From the NCBI GenBank assembly GCA_945947845.1, contig CAMEZN010000067.1:1-8068 (forward strand): a DNA stretch of 8,068 nt, read 5' to 3'. Every line of letters begins with the position of its first letter. The stretch's first letter is position 1. A program made the position numbers and the translations under genes. This document shows positions 7,229 through 8,068 of the stretch, in pieces. The notes under the pieces were generated by a model. It saw only the letters and a list, made by a program, of their open reading frames with translations, searched no databases and was not told the origin of the DNA. Source of the DNA: an uncultured Mucispirillum sp. (lineage in GTDB: Bacteria; Chrysiogenota; Deferribacteres; Deferribacterales; Mucispirillaceae).

Positions 7229-7234
7229 ATTATA
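7229..7234 (-). promoter_or_regulatory. Candidate -10 element for the minus-strand operon
   Basis: On the minus strand these bases read TATAAT, preceded by GG, about 57 bases upstream of the first gene's ATG. No convincing -35 hexamer lies at 16-18 bases (TAAATA at best). The operon promoter must lie in 7173-7387 unless transcription reads in across the divergent gene, so this is the best candidate; it would give a leader of about 50 bases. Confidence 0.35.
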
Positions 7235-7257
7235 CCTTTTTATACAATTTATATTTA

Positions 7258-7287
7258 TTTTTAGACTGTATCATTAATGACTAAAAA
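7258..7287. repeat. Imperfect inverted repeat in the divergent intergenic region
   Basis: TTTTTAG (7258-7264) and its complement CTAAAAA (7281-7287) flank 16 bases that include the palindrome TCATTAATGA (7271-7280). The two symmetries have different centres. It lies between the two divergent transcription units and upstream of both candidate promoters, a natural place for an operator, but the surrounding A+T richness makes chance a real alternative. There is no T-run arrangement typical of a terminator. Confidence 0.25.
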
Positions 7288-7352
7288 AATAATTTAATAT
7301 CAAGTAGTTATAAAACATACTATCACAAAATAAATTATTATTAATATTCTTC

Positions 7353-7381
7353 TTGAAAATTATAATTAATACTAATATAAT
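7353..7381 (+). promoter_or_regulatory. Sigma70-type promoter for the symporter gene
   Basis: TTGAAA (7353-7358) and TATAAT (7376-7381) are separated by exactly 17 bases, a near-consensus housekeeping promoter. The usual start, seven bases after the last base of the -10 hexamer, would be 7388, the A of the symporter ATG. A second TATAAT at 7361-7366 has only a weak -35 (TTATTA at 7338-7343). Chance matches are more likely in such A+T-rich DNA, so this is a strong prediction only. Confidence 0.6.
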
Positions 7382-7387
7382 CTTATT

Positions 7388-8068
7388 ATGTTAAAGTTAT
7401 TTTCATTTATATTAATAATACTATATTTTGCTGTTCTCTTACTTATCGTATTTAAAGAAAAGAAAAATACAAATACTTATGAATATTTTTTTGCAGGAAG
7501 AAAGCTGCCATTTTGGGCATTATCTATTACCTTTATAGCTTCCTGGTGGGGTGCTGGCTCTGCAATAGAAACAGCTGATTCTGCATATAATGAAGGAATG
7601 GCTGCTTTTTGGATATATGGAATGCCAGTGCTTGCTTCTACATTTATTATGATACTTGGCTCATCTTTTATCAGACGGCTTGGTTTTTTAACTCAGGGGC
7701 AGATAATGGATACCAGATATTCCCCACTTGCTGCAAAAATGCTTGCTGTTATGATACTTATTTTTATGACATTAAATGCTGCTACTCAAATGGTTGGTAT
7801 AGGCAGTGTTTTCAGTGCATATTTAGGGCTTGATTATACTACTGCTGTCTTGTGCGGCACATTGATAGTTATAATATATTCTGTTTTTGGCGGCTTTAAA
7901 GGTGTTGTTATTACTGATATTGTGCAGTTTGTGCTGCTTTTTATATCTGCTTTGATTGTGCTTGCTGCTGCCATTTACTATTCAGGCGGTTATGAAAATA
8001 TTGCAGCAGCTGCCGCTGAAAAAGGTTATAATGATTATTTTTCATTTGCAAAAGGGTTTGAGACAAAC
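7388..8068 (+). CDS. Sodium/solute symporter (SSS family), N-terminal part (cut by window edge)
   Basis: The first 227 codons are present and open to the right edge; family members usually have 450-600 residues. It is an inner-membrane transporter that uses the sodium (or proton) gradient to import a small solute. Predicted helices lie at about 3-22, 42-66, 73-93, 116-139, 143-164 and 170-188. Family signatures include FFAGRKLPFW (34-43) after the first helix, SITFIASWWGAGSAIE (46-61) and AYNEG in the second, and VFGGFKGVVITDIVQFVLL (156-174), which corresponds to the conserved GG..aVv.TD..Q segment. The substrate cannot be assigned from this part. The start is forced: an in-frame TAA lies at 7373-7375 and ATG 7388 is the first Met codon after it. 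There is no Shine-Dalgarno sequence, and the predicted transcription start falls on this ATG. It is transcribed away from the dnaE operon. Confidence 0.92.
   Translation, partial: MLKLFSFILIILYFAVLLLIVFKEKKNTNTYEYFFAGRKLPFWALSITFIASWWGAGSAIETADSAYNEGMAAFWIYGMPVLASTFIMILGSSFIRRLGFLTQGQIMDTRYSPLAAKMLAVMILIFMTLNAATQMVGIGSVFSAYLGLDYTTAVLCGTLIVIIYSVFGGFKGVVITDIVQFVLLFISALIVLAAAIYYSGGYENIAAAAAEKGYNDYFSFAKGFETN

Noticed and set aside
7271..7280. TCATTAATGA as a stand-alone operator
   Set aside because: A 10-base palindrome is expected by chance in DNA this rich in A and T, and no known regulator consensus matches it; it is noted only as part of the larger inverted repeat.
7173..7387. Riboswitch or small RNA in the 215-base intergenic region
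   Set aside because: The region is extremely A+T-rich with no stable paired elements. No TPP-type conserved core is present, although thiD is in the operon.
7609..7833. Open frame of 74 codons on the plus strand within the symporter
   Set aside because: It overlaps the symporter in another frame, while the symporter frame has clear SSS family motifs across the same bases.

Overview
This window looks like chromosomal DNA from a low-GC, Gram-negative-type bacterium. It is A+T-rich, its genes use ordinary bacterial starts and TAA/TAG stops, and two products carry classical Sec signal peptides that look destined for the periplasm. The replicase is the DnaE type with a PHP domain, not the Firmicutes PolC type. 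A deferribacterial (Mucispirillum-like) or similar gut anaerobe would fit, but that placement is a guess from composition and gene style, not a demonstrated match.

Layout: bases 1-7172 are one dense block on the minus strand, read from right to left. In transcription order it holds (1) an 80-residue degenerate receiver-like protein, (2) dnaE, the DNA polymerase III alpha subunit, (3) thiD, the HMP/HMP-P kinase of thiamine synthesis, (4) a class I SAM-dependent methyltransferase, (5) an exported LPP20-like/DUF4384 protein, and (6) the start of an exported beta-propeller (WD40-like) protein cut by the left edge. The junctions run from a 1-base overlap (TAATG at dnaE/thiD) to a 9-base gap, so this is almost certainly a single polycistronic unit with translational coupling. 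No terminator is visible inside it.

Bases 7173-7387 are a very A+T-rich divergent intergenic region. On the plus strand it holds a strong sigma70-type promoter (TTGAAA, 17-base spacer, TATAAT) whose predicted start falls on the A of the ATG of the next gene, suggesting a leaderless transcript. On the minus strand there is only a good -10-like hexamer. A weak inverted repeat lies between them. From 7388 to the right edge runs the N-terminal half of a sodium/solute symporter (SSS) family protein.

Functionally the minus-strand block is mixed: replication, cofactor synthesis, an unassigned methyltransferase and an envelope pair. The last two genes (LPP20-DUF4384 and beta-propeller) look like partners in the cell envelope. 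The points most worth a second look are the miniature pseudo-receiver leading the dnaE operon, a 56-residue insertion in the DnaE PHP region beside an apparently intact metal site, a poorly conserved clamp-binding motif in DnaE, the envelope pair, and the possible leaderless symporter message. I saw no RNA genes, mobile elements or CRISPR arrays.
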